A stretch of DNA of 64,000 nt from Paraburkholderia haematera (GCF_905220975.1 NZ_CAJNBK010000002.1:124001-188000), one strand, 5' to 3'; positions 39,801 through 47,180 are shown, counted from the first letter of the stretch. Program-made: numbers and translations. Notes: generated by a model from the sequence alone, not told the origin.

Positions 39801-42419
39801 AGCGGCACGCTCCAGGGCGACGCGGGTAGCCTGCACGGCGACATCGGTCTTGCGGGCGCCACGGCACTGGTGTTCGATCAGGCGGCGAACGGCACCTTCA
39901 ACGGCTCGATCAGCGGCGCTGGCGCGGTGACGAAGCAGAACGCCGGCACGCTAACGTTCAACGGCACGCAGAGCTATGGCGGCGGCACCACGGTGACGGG
40001 TGGCGCGCTGCAGGGCAATACCACGAGCCTGCAGGGCAACATCGCGCTCGCCGTCGGAACGGGGTTGGTGTTCGACCAGGCATCGAACGGCACTTTCAAC
40101 GGCGCGATCAGCGGCGGTGGCGCGGTGACGAAACAGAATAGCGGCACGCTGACGATCGGCACGGGCCAAACCTACACCGGCGGCTCGAGCGTGACGGGCG
40201 GCACACTCGCGCTGAAGAACACCGGCACGGCCGGCGCAACGACGGGCGCGCTCACCGTCGATAGCGGTGCCGCGTTGGATGTGCAGAATACGCTGGCGAA
40301 TGCGGTGACGTTGAACGGCGGGACGCTGGAGACGACAACGGGGAGCGGCATCGTGAACGGCGCGGTAACGCTCAACGGCAGCAACAGCCTCGCGACCGGC
40401 AGCAACGCCGCACTCACGATCAACGGCGCGCTCGGCAACGGCACATCGGCGGGTGCGTTGACCATCAATGGGGCGGGCCTCGTGACGCTGAACGGCATCA
40501 GCCGCTTCACGGGCGGCACGAGCGTGACCGGCGGCACGCTGCAAGGCAATACGGCCAGCCTCAACGGCAATATTGCGCTTGGCGGCGGCACACATCTCGT
40601 CTTCGACCAGGCGTCGGACAGCACTTTCGGCGGTGAGATCAGTGGCGGCGGCGCGGTGAGCAAACAGAACGCCGGCACGCTGAGCTTCGACACCACCCAA
40701 ACCTATACCGGCGGCACCGCCGTGACGGCCGGCACGCTTGCGCTGAAAAACAGCGGCACAGCAGGCGCGCCGGCCGGCGCGATCACAGTCGGCAGCGGCG
40801 CTTCGCTCGATCTGCAGAATACGCTGGCCAACGCCGTCACGCTGGCAGGCGGCACGCTGGAAACAACAGCCGGCAATGGCGTCGCGAACGGGCCCATCAC
40901 ATTGAGCAGCGGCGGCAGCGCGGTATCGGCGGCGTCGAGCGCAACGCTCACTGTCAACGGCGTGATTCGCGACAACGGCACGGGGCAGTCGCTGACCAAG
41001 CAGGGCGCGGGACTCGTCACGTTGAACGGCGTCGACAGCTATACCGGCGGCACGTCGATCACGGCAGGCACGCTGGCCGTGGGCGCCGGCGGCTCGCTCG
41101 GCAGCGGTCTCGCGACGGTGAACGGCGGCACCACGCTCGCGCTCGCCGGCACCACGCTCGGCAACAACCTCAGCCTGCTCGATGGCAGCACGCTGGTTGC
41201 GAGCGGCGGCGTGAACACCTTGTCGGGCGCGCTCAACGTGCGCGGCGCCACGTTCGACATCGGTTCTGGCTCGACGCTCAGCGCCGCCAACGCCTTCAAT
41301 CATTTCACCGGCGCGGCAACGTTCACCGGCGGCGGCTCGCTCAATCTCACCGCCGATACGGGTGGCATCCAGCTCGGCACGACGACGCTCGCGAATCTGA
41401 AATTGCAGTCGGATGGCGCCGTCACGCAATCTGCTGCCGCGACCATCACCGGGACGACCTCGATCGCGACGACCGGAGGGGCCACGATCACGCTCAACGA
41501 AGCCAATCAGTTCGGCAGCGCGCTGCAATTGAGCGGCGGTCCGGCCAGCGTGAACAGTGCGGGCGCATTGAATTTCGGTGCGTCCAATGTGACGTCGCTG
41601 AATGCGAGCGCGGGCGGCGATATCACGCAGACCGGCGCGTTGCAGGTGAGCGGCGCGACCACGCTCAGCACGCCGAACGGCAATCTGATCCTCGATCTGG
41701 CCAACACCTTCGGCGCACTGGTCACGGCGCGCGCCGCGAGCGGCTCGCTCACGAGCGCTCAGGATCTCGCGTTGGCGCTCTCGACGCCGGGCACGATGAA
41801 CGTGACGGCGGGCGGTGCGCTCACGGTCTCCGGCACGGCCGGCACCTTGTCGACGACAAGCGGCGGGGCCACCACCTTCGGCGGCACGCTGATCGGCGAC
41901 GCGCTGACGATCGTCGCGGGTGGTCTTGTTACCACGGCGAGCGGGGTGTCGGTGACCGCGAAGAGCATCACGCTCGCGTCGAAAGACAACCAGAATATCG
42001 GCGCCGCGCGACCGGCTGAATTCGCTTTGGACAATGTCGGCAAGCTGTCGCTCGTGTCGGGCCACGATGCATTTTTCCTGCTGCCGGACGGCCAGCAGAC
42101 CCGTTTCTCGATAGGCAACAAGGTCAACTGCGCGCGCGTCAATATGGGCCCGTGCATCGGCAATAACGTGCTGATCAGTGCGATTTCCTCGGTGCAGGCG
42201 GGGATTCAGGCGGCGATGGTGAACCAGATGCATCAGGAGGACGAATTCACGCTGAAGGTGAAATACGGATTCGCCGGCGATCTCGAGCAGGTTCAGACCT
42301 ATCCGCATGAGGGCGACCTCGAGGTGCGCCTGCCCGCGCCGTGTCAACTCGCCGATCATGCCGTCGCCGAAGCGCGCGACGAGAGCGTGCGGTTGCGTGC
42401 AGCGGAGATTTGTCCGTGA
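33810..42419 (+). CDS. Giant TpsA exoprotein with PATR-type beta-strand repeats
   Basis: A 2869-residue exported protein, the partner of TpsB. The signal sequence has a long n-region; its hydrophobic core is residues ~45-62 and cleavage is likely after GFA at 67. The TPS recognition domain follows (~69-330: WRNFSIGSGNSVTFIQPSAS, then NPAGVLFAPGASVNTGSF). From about residue 630 to 2470 the chain is a run of passenger-associated beta repeats with consensus like GVNTFSGGTTINGGTLALTG, some duplicated almost exactly. The C-terminus (~2720-2869) is non-repetitive with three Cys (CARVNMGPC and a late Cys) and has no autotransporter barrel or CdiA-type toxin marker. The ATG at 33810 is preferred because it overlaps the tpsB stop as TGATG. 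Likely an adhesin or biofilm protein. Confidence 0.88.
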   Translation: MRTAWSACWGNRMLWTKGPVRCSDHGAEEGRRCARAALAGRCGRVLVFALVLTLAPALLLASASGFAQTLPSGATVVSGNVTVTQPNGQQMTVNQGSNSAIINWRNFSIGSGNSVTFIQPSASSVALNRVVGGSPSSIFGSLTANGKVFLVNPAGVLFAPGASVNTGSFVASTLGISDSDFLAGRYTFQNGGSAGGIVNQGSVTARDGTVVFIAPQIVNAGSVNATAGVVLAAGDRVSMTLDAESPLSVSVDASALKAGIVNSGAIFSGGPVLLSAQARDSALDTVINSSGVIRAASIASNGEDIQLNGGAHGIVSIGGTLDASGAGASGHGGSITVTGDQLTLAGSAKLDASGAVGGGTILVGGAAHGAGPLQNASTTTVAQGAVLDASATNTGNGGQVVVWSNDSTRFSGQIVSRGGTNGGDGGNAEISSKGVFVVDGAVDLSAPHGRRGTLLLDPFDLCIVATDPGTCGTLASGTGTYVAGASDSYVLASTLVGLSSTTNLVLQAANSIIFLTSLALNTTTAPSSQGSISLQAGNAIVMNGSSLSTDGGNISMVAGTGGMSLGNLSSGTGSITLGLTDANGTITQASGSSISGSGGLTLTGGQLELSQANAYSGGTNVTGGTLAFSGSGTAGTSAITVGSGGVLDVQSTLANALTLNGGTLETSTGSGSVSGLVTLNGSNTFSTGNSATLTVSGVIANGAPAGALTVNGTGTVVLTGVNTFSGGTTINGGTLALTGSGTAGTLAISVGSGAALDVQNILSNAVTLTGGTLETTTGTGTVSGPVVLNSSGIFATGSGATLTVSGAVSGGASPNALTVSGPGTVVLNGVNTYIGGTLVSGGTLQGNTQSLQGSITNNASLVFDQASNGTFNGTISGTGAVTKQNTGTLTLNGLQSYGGGTKVTGGVLQGDTASLQGGIVLDNSTGLIFDQASNGTFGGTISGTGAVTKQNTGTLTFDTTQTYGGGTSVTGGILALTGSGTAGAQSGLITIGSGAALDVQNILANAVTLNGGTLETTTGTGTVNGTVVLNNSGIFATGSGATLTVSGAVSGGASPNALTVSGPGTVVLSGVNTYTGGTLVSGGTLQGNAQSLQGSITNNASLVFDQASNGTFGGTISGTGTVTKQNTGTLTFSTTQSYGGGTNVTGGTLVLTGSGAAGAQSGLITIGSGAALDVQNTLANAVTLSGGTLETSTGSGLVNGQVTLNGSNTFSTGTSATLTVSGAVVDGAPAGALTVNGTGTVVLTGVNTFSGGTTINGGTLALTGSGTAGTSAITVGTGAALDVQNTLANAVTLNSGTLETTAGTGTVSGSVVLNNSGIFATGSGATLTVSGVVSGGASPNALTVSGPGTVVLSGVNTYTGGTLVSGGTLQGNTQSLQGGITNNASLVFDQASNGTFNGTISGTGAVTKQNTGTLTFDTTQTYGGGTSVTGGTLTLTGSGVAGTSAITVGSGAALDVQNTLANALTLNGGGTLEATTGSGSVTGLVTLNGSNTFSTGNSATLTVSSVVVDGAPAGALTVNGTGTVALTGVNTFSGGTTINGGTLALTGSGTAGTSAISVGSGAALDVQNILSNAVTLNGGTLETTTGTGTVSGPVVLNNSGIFATGSGATLTVSGAVSGGASPNALTVSGPGTVVLNGVNTYIGGTLVSGGTLQGNAQSLQGSITNNASLVFDQASNGTFNGTISGTGAVTKQNTGTLTLNGPQSYGGGTKVTGGALQGDTASLQGGIVLDNSTGLIFDQASNGTFGGTISGTGTVTKQNTGTLTFDTTQTYGGGTSVTGGTLTLTGSGVAGTSAITVGSGAALDVQNTLANALTLNGGGTLETTTGSGSVNGLVTLNGSNTFSTGNSATLTVSSVIANGAPAGALTVNGTGTVVLTGVNTFSGGTTINGGTLALTGSGTAGTSAITVGGGAALDVQNTLANAVTLNSGTLETTTGSGNVNGPVTLNGSNTFATGSGARLTVNGVVGDGTSQGSLIVSGSGTVVLTGLNTYSSGTTVASGTLQGDAGSLHGDIGLAGATALVFDQAANGTFNGSISGAGAVTKQNAGTLTFNGTQSYGGGTTVTGGALQGNTTSLQGNIALAVGTGLVFDQASNGTFNGAISGGGAVTKQNSGTLTIGTGQTYTGGSSVTGGTLALKNTGTAGATTGALTVDSGAALDVQNTLANAVTLNGGTLETTTGSGIVNGAVTLNGSNSLATGSNAALTINGALGNGTSAGALTINGAGLVTLNGISRFTGGTSVTGGTLQGNTASLNGNIALGGGTHLVFDQASDSTFGGEISGGGAVSKQNAGTLSFDTTQTYTGGTAVTAGTLALKNSGTAGAPAGAITVGSGASLDLQNTLANAVTLAGGTLETTAGNGVANGPITLSSGGSAVSAASSATLTVNGVIRDNGTGQSLTKQGAGLVTLNGVDSYTGGTSITAGTLAVGAGGSLGSGLATVNGGTTLALAGTTLGNNLSLLDGSTLVASGGVNTLSGALNVRGATFDIGSGSTLSAANAFNHFTGAATFTGGGSLNLTADTGGIQLGTTTLANLKLQSDGAVTQSAAATITGTTSIATTGGATITLNEANQFGSALQLSGGPASVNSAGALNFGASNVTSLNASAGGDITQTGALQVSGATTLSTPNGNLILDLANTFGALVTARAASGSLTSAQDLALALSTPGTMNVTAGGALTVSGTAGTLSTTSGGATTFGGTLIGDALTIVAGGLVTTASGVSVTAKSITLASKDNQNIGAARPAEFALDNVGKLSLVSGHDAFFLLPDGQQTRFSIGNKVNCARVNMGPCIGNNVLISAISSVQAGIQAAMVNQMHQEDEFTLKVKYGFAGDLEQVQTYPHEGDLEVRLPAPCQLADHAVAEARDESVRLRAAEICP
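35821..36720 (+). repeat. Segmental duplication in tpsA, copy 1
   Basis: About 900 bp that recur at 38245-39144 with a constant offset of 2424 bp (808 codons) and only scattered substitutions. The offset was checked at several points and there is no indel inside. The left edge is bounded by a 3-bp indel and the right edge by loss of similarity near 36720. In-frame, so it duplicates 300 residues of the beta-repeat region. Confidence 0.8.
38245..39144 (+). repeat. Segmental duplication in tpsA, copy 2
   Basis: The second copy of the 35821-36720 block. An overlapping second relation exists: the stretch starting at 38061 recurs at 39108 (offset 1047 bp, 349 codons) for several hundred bases. The two offsets imply at least two in-frame duplication or conversion events. 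Confidence 0.8.
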
Positions 42420-42991
42420 ACTCGCCGCTGAGGTCCCTCGCGCAATTCGTTGCGACGCTGCTTGCAAAGTCGCTGCCAACGTCGCTGCCAGCGACGTTCT
42501 TGACGCGGACTATTTGGCCCGCATTCGCCGCTTCCGCATGGTGGTTCACGGCCGCTGTCACTGCATTTTCCACTGCCTTTGCCGTCACCGCCAACGCGGA
42601 GCCACAAGTCGCGTGCTCGCCCGGCTACCCGCTGCCGACGCCCACGCACCTACCGAGGAAAACAACCGAGGCATCGCACCGCGTGCCGCTTGCGCACATG
42701 GACGACGCGCGCTGCGCCGCGGCACCCAGCGCCTCACTGGACCGGCTCGCGGCCTATCACTGCGCACAGCTCTACGATGCGGCCGGCCGGCAGGAAGACG
42801 CGCTCGGCTGGTACGGCGTTGCAGCCGTTGCGGGCTATGGCCCCGCGCAAAAACGTCTGGGCAACCTGTACGGCGGCGAGGGCGACGTCGCACGCGATTA
42901 TGCGTGTGCCGTGTACTGGCAGCGCCGGGCGCGCGAGTCCGGCGAGTCGATTGATCTTCCGCACGTTTTCATGGGGGGCACGCCGCCTTGA
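42416..42991 (+). CDS. Exported Sel1-repeat protein
   Basis: A 191-residue protein. GTG at 42416 overlaps the tpsA stop (GTGA) and has GGAGA at 42404-42408. The N-terminus is long and hydrophobic (about residues 30-60, ending TANAEPQ), consistent with export. The C-terminal half is a Sel1/TPR-like module: LYDAAGRQEDALGWYGVAAV, then GYGPAQKRLGNLYGGEGDVA and RDYACAVYWQRRARESG. The downstream kinase ends with a very similar module. The role is unknown; Sel1 proteins usually scaffold complexes. Confidence 0.7.
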   Translation: MNSPLRSLAQFVATLLAKSLPTSLPATFLTRTIWPAFAASAWWFTAAVTAFSTAFAVTANAEPQVACSPGYPLPTPTHLPRKTTEASHRVPLAHMDDARCAAAPSASLDRLAAYHCAQLYDAAGRQEDALGWYGVAAVAGYGPAQKRLGNLYGGEGDVARDYACAVYWQRRARESGESIDLPHVFMGGTPP

Positions 42992-43003
42992 GCGGTCGCA
43001 GCG

Positions 43004-45184
43004 ATGGAAGAGCTACAACAACTCGGCAGGTACCAGATCAAGCGCGTGCTCGGGCGCGGCGCGATGGGCGTGGTCTATGAAGGCGTCGACCCGAAGCTGA
43101 ACCGGCCTGTCGCGATCAAGACCATTCTCAAGAGTCAGCTCTCCGATCCGGAGATGGCGGCCGAATATCAGGTGCGCTTCGAACGCGAGGCGCAGGCCGT
43201 CGCGCGGCTAAGTCATCCGCATATTGTCGGCGTGTTCGATTTCGGCGAAGAGAACAACGTCGCCTATATCGTGATGGAACTGATCCGCGGCGAGGAGCTC
43301 AAGGCGTACTTCGACAAGGGCACGCAATTCGCCGTGAAGGACGCGGTGCGCATGACCGGCGAATTGCTCGATGCGCTCGGCTATGCGCACGAGCAGGGTA
43401 TCGTGCATCGAGACGTGAAGCCGGCGAACGTCATGCTCGATGCGCAGATGCGCGTCAAGCTGACCGACTTCGGCGTCGCGCGTTTGTCGGATACCGGCAG
43501 CGACGGCACCCAGGCCGGTACGATGGTTGGGACGCCTAGCTACATGTCACCCGAGCAGGCAATGGGCAACCCGGTCGGCACGCGCTCGGACATCTTCGCG
43601 GTCGGAATCGTGCTGTATCAGCTGCTGACCCTGAAGCGCCCGTTTGTCGGCGACGGTCATTGGGCCGTGCAGCGGCAGATTATCCAGGACGACCCGGTGC
43701 CGCCGTCGGTGCAGAACCCGGCACTCGACCCGGTGTTCGACGCGATCGTATTTCGTGCGCTCGCGAAGAATCCTGAAGAGCGCTACCCGTACGCACGGGC
43801 GTTCAAGGAAGATCTGCAGCGCGCGCTAGCGGGTCAGGCGATCGACGAAGACGAAGCGACCCTGCTCGCGGTGGCCGCGGCGCGTGCGCGACCGCCGGGC
43901 GAAACCGGCGCGGCACGCGGCACGCGCATCGCGAACGATTCGAGCGCGGTCGAAATCGAGTTCTGGAAGACGATCAAGGACAGCAGCGATCCGGACGAAT
44001 TCGAGCTTTATATCGCGAAGTTTCCGAATGGCACCTACGCGGATCTGGCGCGACGCAAGCTGGCGAAGCTGCATGGGGATGATTCGGGGGCCTCGCGGAG
44101 CGGTGTGCGTGGCGAGGGGGCGGCGGAAGGGGGCACGCGGCTTGCGCTTGATCGGCCGGGCCAGCCTGGTATGCCGGCGGCCTCGGGCGACGGATCGGTG
44201 CGGGTTGCGCCTGTCCCGCAGAAACGGGGCAAAAATGCGCTGATCGCTGTCGCGTCGGTGGCGGTGCTGGCCGTGGGCGGTGGCGGGTACTTCATGCTTC
44301 GGCAGAGCGCGCCAACGCCGATGAGCGGTGGTGGGGCTACGGCAAACGTGGCGCCGCCGGGCAATGCGAATGGGCCATCGCTTGCGGCTGGAAAACCCGT
44401 GGACGCTTCCGCATCGCAGGGCGCCGCGTCTGGCGCCGACGCGCGGGTTGCGCAGACTCCATCCGCGAGTGGGACGGGCAATGCGAGCGCCTCGGGCACC
44501 ACGAATCCGGCCGTGACCACGAGCAGCGCAAGCACCGCAAGCACGACCAGCACGACAAGTACCACAAGCAGCGCGAACACGGCGCAGCGCGAAGCCGCGC
44601 GTCTGAAGGCCGCATCCGCTGCCGACGCCGAGCGCCGCGCACGCGAAGCACTGGCGAAGAGCCGCGCTTCAGAAGCGCTGGTGAGCGCGAGTAAAACCGC
44701 CAAGCCGAATGCTGCGCCGACGGTGGCATCGACGGCCGCAGCAGCGGCGCAGACGTCACGTACGACCTCTGCACAACCTGCTGCGCCGGTTAGCAGCGCC
44801 GTGGCGTTGCATGCCGCCCCGACGTCTGTGCCACCCGCACCTTCGCAGGCAAACGCGGCAAACGCACAGGCAACATCGCCCAGCACGACCGCGCCCACGC
44901 TCGCCGCCAAGCCGATCGAGTCACCCGCTGCCACGGAACCGAAAGTCTCGTCCGCCGATCTGCTCGCGCAGGCGGCGAAGCTGCAAGGAGAGGGCAAGCT
45001 CAACGACGCGGTACGGCTCTACAAACGCGCGGCGCGTGGCGGCAGCGGTCAGGCGGCGAAGCAGTTAGGCGACATCTACGGAAACGGTTCAGGAGACGTA
45101 CCACGCGATTACGCGGAATCGATCCGCTGGTACAACGTCGCGCGCACGGCGGGTGTGGATGTGCCGGATGTGAGCAAGCGGTAG
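43004..45184 (+). CDS. Membrane Ser/Thr protein kinase with C-terminal Sel1 repeat (PpkA/TagE-like)
   Basis: A 726-residue kinase. Residues ~10-270 hold a complete Hanks-type domain: GRGAMG at 17-22, catalytic Lys39 in VAIKT, HRDVKPAN at 135-142, DFG near 155, and the APE-like SPEQA. A single transmembrane segment lies near 410-430 (ALIAVASVAVLAVGGGGYFM), followed by a long Ala/Ser/Thr linker and a C-terminal Sel1 repeat (LYKRAARGGSGQAAKQLGDI). In T6SS clusters such kinases (PpkA) phosphorylate the FHA protein to trigger assembly; a tagH FHA gene is in the cluster downstream. Here, however, the kinase sits 12 bp after the TPS operon genes. No partner phosphatase is in view. Confidence 0.9.
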   Translation: MEELQQLGRYQIKRVLGRGAMGVVYEGVDPKLNRPVAIKTILKSQLSDPEMAAEYQVRFEREAQAVARLSHPHIVGVFDFGEENNVAYIVMELIRGEELKAYFDKGTQFAVKDAVRMTGELLDALGYAHEQGIVHRDVKPANVMLDAQMRVKLTDFGVARLSDTGSDGTQAGTMVGTPSYMSPEQAMGNPVGTRSDIFAVGIVLYQLLTLKRPFVGDGHWAVQRQIIQDDPVPPSVQNPALDPVFDAIVFRALAKNPEERYPYARAFKEDLQRALAGQAIDEDEATLLAVAAARARPPGETGAARGTRIANDSSAVEIEFWKTIKDSSDPDEFELYIAKFPNGTYADLARRKLAKLHGDDSGASRSGVRGEGAAEGGTRLALDRPGQPGMPAASGDGSVRVAPVPQKRGKNALIAVASVAVLAVGGGGYFMLRQSAPTPMSGGGATANVAPPGNANGPSLAAGKPVDASASQGAASGADARVAQTPSASGTGNASASGTTNPAVTTSSASTASTTSTTSTTSSANTAQREAARLKAASAADAERRAREALAKSRASEALVSASKTAKPNAAPTVASTAAAAAQTSRTTSAQPAAPVSSAVALHAAPTSVPPAPSQANAANAQATSPSTTAPTLAAKPIESPAATEPKVSSADLLAQAAKLQGEGKLNDAVRLYKRAARGGSGQAAKQLGDIYGNGSGDVPRDYAESIRWYNVARTAGVDVPDVSKR

Positions 45185-45394
45185 CGCTAAACCGGACACG
45201 TCGTGCAAGTGTATCGTTCGCGGACGAAAGTGTTGGTATGCATAGGTCCGTGCGATATCAAGGGGCGCTGAGACTGGGCAGATTCAAATGGTTAGCGGAT
45301 TCAAAAGTCATCCTAAGCAAAGACTGGCGCGCAGGCGCCGACTATCCACGGCGATATTGGCCACGCCGTGACCTCGTCAACCAGGAGTGTTCTT

Positions 45395-45892
45395 ATGCAA
45401 GACCTTAGCGACAACGAATGGATAGCTCAAACCACCTATTGTGTAGCCGAACTGTATAGCCAGGGGACTCGACAAACCTTCGATCTGGGGAAATTCCAAA
45501 GCAACCTCAACGGGCACGCGGAAGATAACCTCATTGCCGCTCTCGTTGCACGGACAACAAGTGGCGCGATAGCTCACGGAACCTATGATCTGTTGATCAT
45601 TTTGAATCGAAGCCCTTGCACATCCCTGATGCCAGAGCTCAAAGCGAACCATGTGCCAGCTTGCATGACGCGCCTGATCGATTTACAGGAGAACGGGCTG
45701 GGAAATGGAACGTGGCGCTTCAACATCCAGTTGAATTACCGGCACTTGTACGGCGGTAATCCCTCAAGCAACTGGAATCGCGCGTTAAACGCGTTTGGCG
45801 TTCAACAAGGCGCTGCCAGTGGGATCGGGATTATGCACGGAGTCGGATACTACGACGTGGGTGTGGCCATCGAAATGTCGAAACTCCAATGA
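45395..45892 (+). CDS. Deaminase-fold protein, candidate toxin/effector
   Basis: A 165-residue protein with features of the bacterial toxin deaminases: NGHAEDNLIAALVA (His41, Glu43 as zinc ligand and proton shuttle), a strand YDLLIILNRSPC with Cys75, and a later RLIDLQENG/IQLNYRHLYG region like the following strands and helix. The usual PCxxC is not contiguous: after SPCTS come 12 extra residues before Cys90-MTRL, so the two zinc cysteines are 15 apart instead of 3. AGGAG at 45383-45387 supports this start. Base composition is lower in GC than neighbours, suggesting transfer. It lies between the kinase and tssA; no immunity gene is recognised. An effector role is inference. Confidence 0.6.
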   Translation: MQDLSDNEWIAQTTYCVAELYSQGTRQTFDLGKFQSNLNGHAEDNLIAALVARTTSGAIAHGTYDLLIILNRSPCTSLMPELKANHVPACMTRLIDLQENGLGNGTWRFNIQLNYRHLYGGNPSSNWNRALNAFGVQQGAASGIGIMHGVGYYDVGVAIEMSKLQ

Positions 45893-46074
45893 GACGGCAT
45901 AAGTCATCCACCTTCCAGTTTGCATCATAAAATCTGCCCGGAGCACTCGCTGTCCACAACGCGTTTATGGGGGAGCGAGTACCGCAAAAAAACCGTCGCA
46001 AGTAATTTAGCCGAGACATGGCCAGGGTACCTTTCCCCTGCGCATTTCCAGACGGTGACGCCTGACTTGACCAC

Positions 46075-46107
46075 GGAAACGTTTGGGAAACGCAGCATCT
46101 CAATAAT
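46075..46107 (+). promoter_or_regulatory. SARP-box-like promoter of the T6SS operon
   Basis: GGAAACG at 46075-46081 and 46086-46092 (spacer TTTG, 11-bp period), 9 bp, then AATAAT at 46102-46107, a five-of-six match to the -10 consensus. The predicted start would be about 25 bases before the tssA start codon. Architecture identical to the tpsB promoter at 31900. Confidence 0.65.
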
Positions 46108-46136
46108 TCACCCCACGATCAGAAGAAGGGGTGGCC

Positions 46137-47180
46137 GTGTTCGATGCCGATGCAATCCTGACCGAGTTATCCGTGGACGCGCCCTGCGGCAGCGACCTGG
46201 AATACGACGCGGCTTTTCTCGAACTCGAAGAACTCGCCAAGGGCAAGGAAGAGGCGCAGTTCGGCGCGACGGTGATTGCAGGCGAGCCGCCTGACTGGAA
46301 GGCAATCCGCAAAGCCTGCCTCGCACTCTTCGCCCGCACGCGCGATCTGCGCGTGGCCATTCACCTGAGCCGCGCGATGCTCGAAACCGAGGGCATCGCC
46401 GGGTTCACGCAGGCTCTCGTGGTGCTGGACCGTTTGCTCGATGCGAACTGGGACCACGTGCATCCGCAACTCGATCCGGACGACGGCAACGATCCGACGA
46501 TGCGCGTCAACGCGCTCTCGACCCTGATCGAACCCACCACCGTTTTGCGCGCGCTGAAGGCCGCGCCGCTCGTCGACGACGGCGTGGCGGGACGCGTCAG
46601 CCTGCGCGACATCGAAATCGCCAACGGCGAGATGCAGGCCCCGGACGGCGAAGAAGCGCCAACGATGACGCTGATCGAAGGGATCTTCCTGAACGTCGAT
46701 CTCAGCGTGCTGCGGCAGCAGGCGGCCGTACTCGACGACGCTTGCGCGCGCATCGAACATATCGAATCGCAACTCACGGAACGGGTGGGCGCCGCGCGCG
46801 CGATCGATCTCACCGAGCTTACCCGGCTGCTCAAACGTGCCCGCGATTTCACGACCCAGCGCTTGCAGCGCCGCGCGCCGCTTGAGGCGGTCGATGCGGC
46901 AGATGTGGACGATACGGCCGCCGCGGACACCGGCGACACCGCTCAACCCGGCGCAAGCGCTCCCGCACGCAAAGATGAAATCACCGGCCGCGACGACGTC
47001 ACACGCCTGCTCGACAAACTCTGCGCGTATTACGAGCGCCACGAACCGTCGAGCCCCGTGCCCCTGATGCTGCTGCGCGCGCGGCGCCTCGTGACGATGA
47101 GCTTCCTCGAAATCGTCGCGGACCTCGCGCCGGAAAGCATGGCATCCGTCCGCCAGGTGGGCGGCATTCAGTCGGAGTAA
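46137..47180 (+). CDS. tssA: T6SS baseplate/sheath-capping protein TssA
   Basis: A 347-residue TssA of the ImpA type. The ImpA_N domain is evident: LTELSVDAPCGSDLEYDAAF, PPDWKAIRKACLALFARTRD, LRVAIHLSRAMLETEGIAGF and LLDANWDHVHPQLDPDDGND. The C-terminal part has TGRDDVTRLLDKLCAYYERH and SPVPLMLLRARRLVTMSF. TssA starts tail assembly and stays at the distal tube end or baseplate. GTG at 46137 was chosen since the AAGGGG site ends 5 bases before it; the upstream GTG at 46131 overlaps that site. First gene of the T6SS operon. Confidence 0.93.
   Translation: MFDADAILTELSVDAPCGSDLEYDAAFLELEELAKGKEEAQFGATVIAGEPPDWKAIRKACLALFARTRDLRVAIHLSRAMLETEGIAGFTQALVVLDRLLDANWDHVHPQLDPDDGNDPTMRVNALSTLIEPTTVLRALKAAPLVDDGVAGRVSLRDIEIANGEMQAPDGEEAPTMTLIEGIFLNVDLSVLRQQAAVLDDACARIEHIESQLTERVGAARAIDLTELTRLLKRARDFTTQRLQRRAPLEAVDAADVDDTAAADTGDTAQPGASAPARKDEITGRDDVTRLLDKLCAYYERHEPSSPVPLMLLRARRLVTMSFLEIVADLAPESMASVRQVGGIQSE

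Noticed and set aside
35700..41100. CRISPR or satellite array
   Set aside because: The repeats are coding, in frame, of unequal length and encode beta-strand repeats; there are no constant repeat/unique spacer units.
33810..42419. Contact-dependent inhibition system (CdiBAI)
   Set aside because: TpsA has no VENN-type motif, no C-terminal toxin domain and no small immunity gene after it; the next gene is a Sel1 protein.
39951..42479. 842-codon minus-strand frame opposite the end of tpsA
   Set aside because: Compositional shadow of the Gly/Thr-rich tpsA repeats; no domain or ribosome-binding site.
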